Shown: piece by piece, positions 21,718 to 21,726 of the stretch
Layout: each line of letters opens with the position of its first letter
Position numbering within the stretch: the first letter of the stretch is position 1
Origin: Bacillota bacterium
GTDB taxonomy: Bacteria; Bacillota; Clostridia; Peptostreptococcales; Anaerovoracaceae
Reading direction: 5' to 3'
DNA: 21,726 bases
NCBI GenBank assembly: GCA_017619985.1
Contig: JAFZRG010000108.1
Span: 1 to 21,726, forward strand
Position numbers and translations under genes: made by a program
The notes under the pieces: model-generated
Told to the model about the DNA's origin: nothing
Databases searched by the model: none
Seen by the model: only the letters and a program-made list of their open reading frames with translations

Positions 21718-21726
21718 ATTGTATTC

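Noticed and set aside
1..21726. CRISPR array, tRNA, rRNA, insertion sequence or attachment site
   Set aside because: No regularly spaced repeats, cloverleaf, rRNA-like segment, transposase or flanking direct repeats were seen; gaps between genes are all under about 150 nt.

Overview
The window looks like a chromosomal segment of an obligately anaerobic, GC-rich Gram-positive bacterium of the Clostridia. The signs are a glycine/sarcosine/betaine-reductase-type gene set with a selenocysteine codon, an S-layer-homology (SLH) protein, strong AGGAGG ribosome sites, Ddl/Hsp33/IspE housekeeping genes, and several families common in Firmicutes (DUF1846, DUF1934, UPF0340). The species cannot be named from the sequence. 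No rRNA, tRNA, CRISPR array, insertion sequence or phage gene was seen.

Layout. Positions 1-555 are the 3' end of a PhoU-domain gene, probably a Na/phosphate symporter. A bidirectional terminator separates it from a minus-strand group: a VWA-domain gene (4183-3536), a DUF1846 gene (3447-1933) and an SLH-domain exported protein (1911-616). Next comes the minus-strand operon grdX-grdE-grdB (7311-4328). grdB is a selenoprotein gene: the UGA at 4559-4561 is read through, a SECIS-like hairpin follows it, and the true product is 423 residues rather than 346. Upstream lies an FMN-binding glutamate-synthase-like protein (8941-7418), with a ProX/YbaK-type tRNA-editing gene divergent from it (9086-9574).

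From 14012 to 9621 runs a tight minus-strand operon hslO-ddl-DUF1934-S41 peptidase-UPF0340, with overlapping or closely spaced genes. Divergent from it are ispE and a D-2-hydroxyacid dehydrogenase (14069-15892). A solitary 1104-residue TIR-transmembrane-beta-propeller protein occupies 19270-15956. Then come a membrane metallophosphoesterase (19383-20543) and a minus-strand pair made of an Lrp/AsnC regulator and a LysE-family exporter (21674-20595).

The most interesting points are: (1) the selenocysteine codon and SECIS in grdB, in a locus that has the substrate-binding component but no grdA, grdC or grdD nearby; (2) the membrane-anchored TIR-propeller protein, a candidate NAD-consuming defence or signalling effector; (3) three plus-strand genes whose TATAAT box ends exactly 6 nt before the ATG, which predicts leaderless mRNAs; (4) an Lrp gene whose only well-placed start is CTG; (5) several long dyads in short intergenic gaps.
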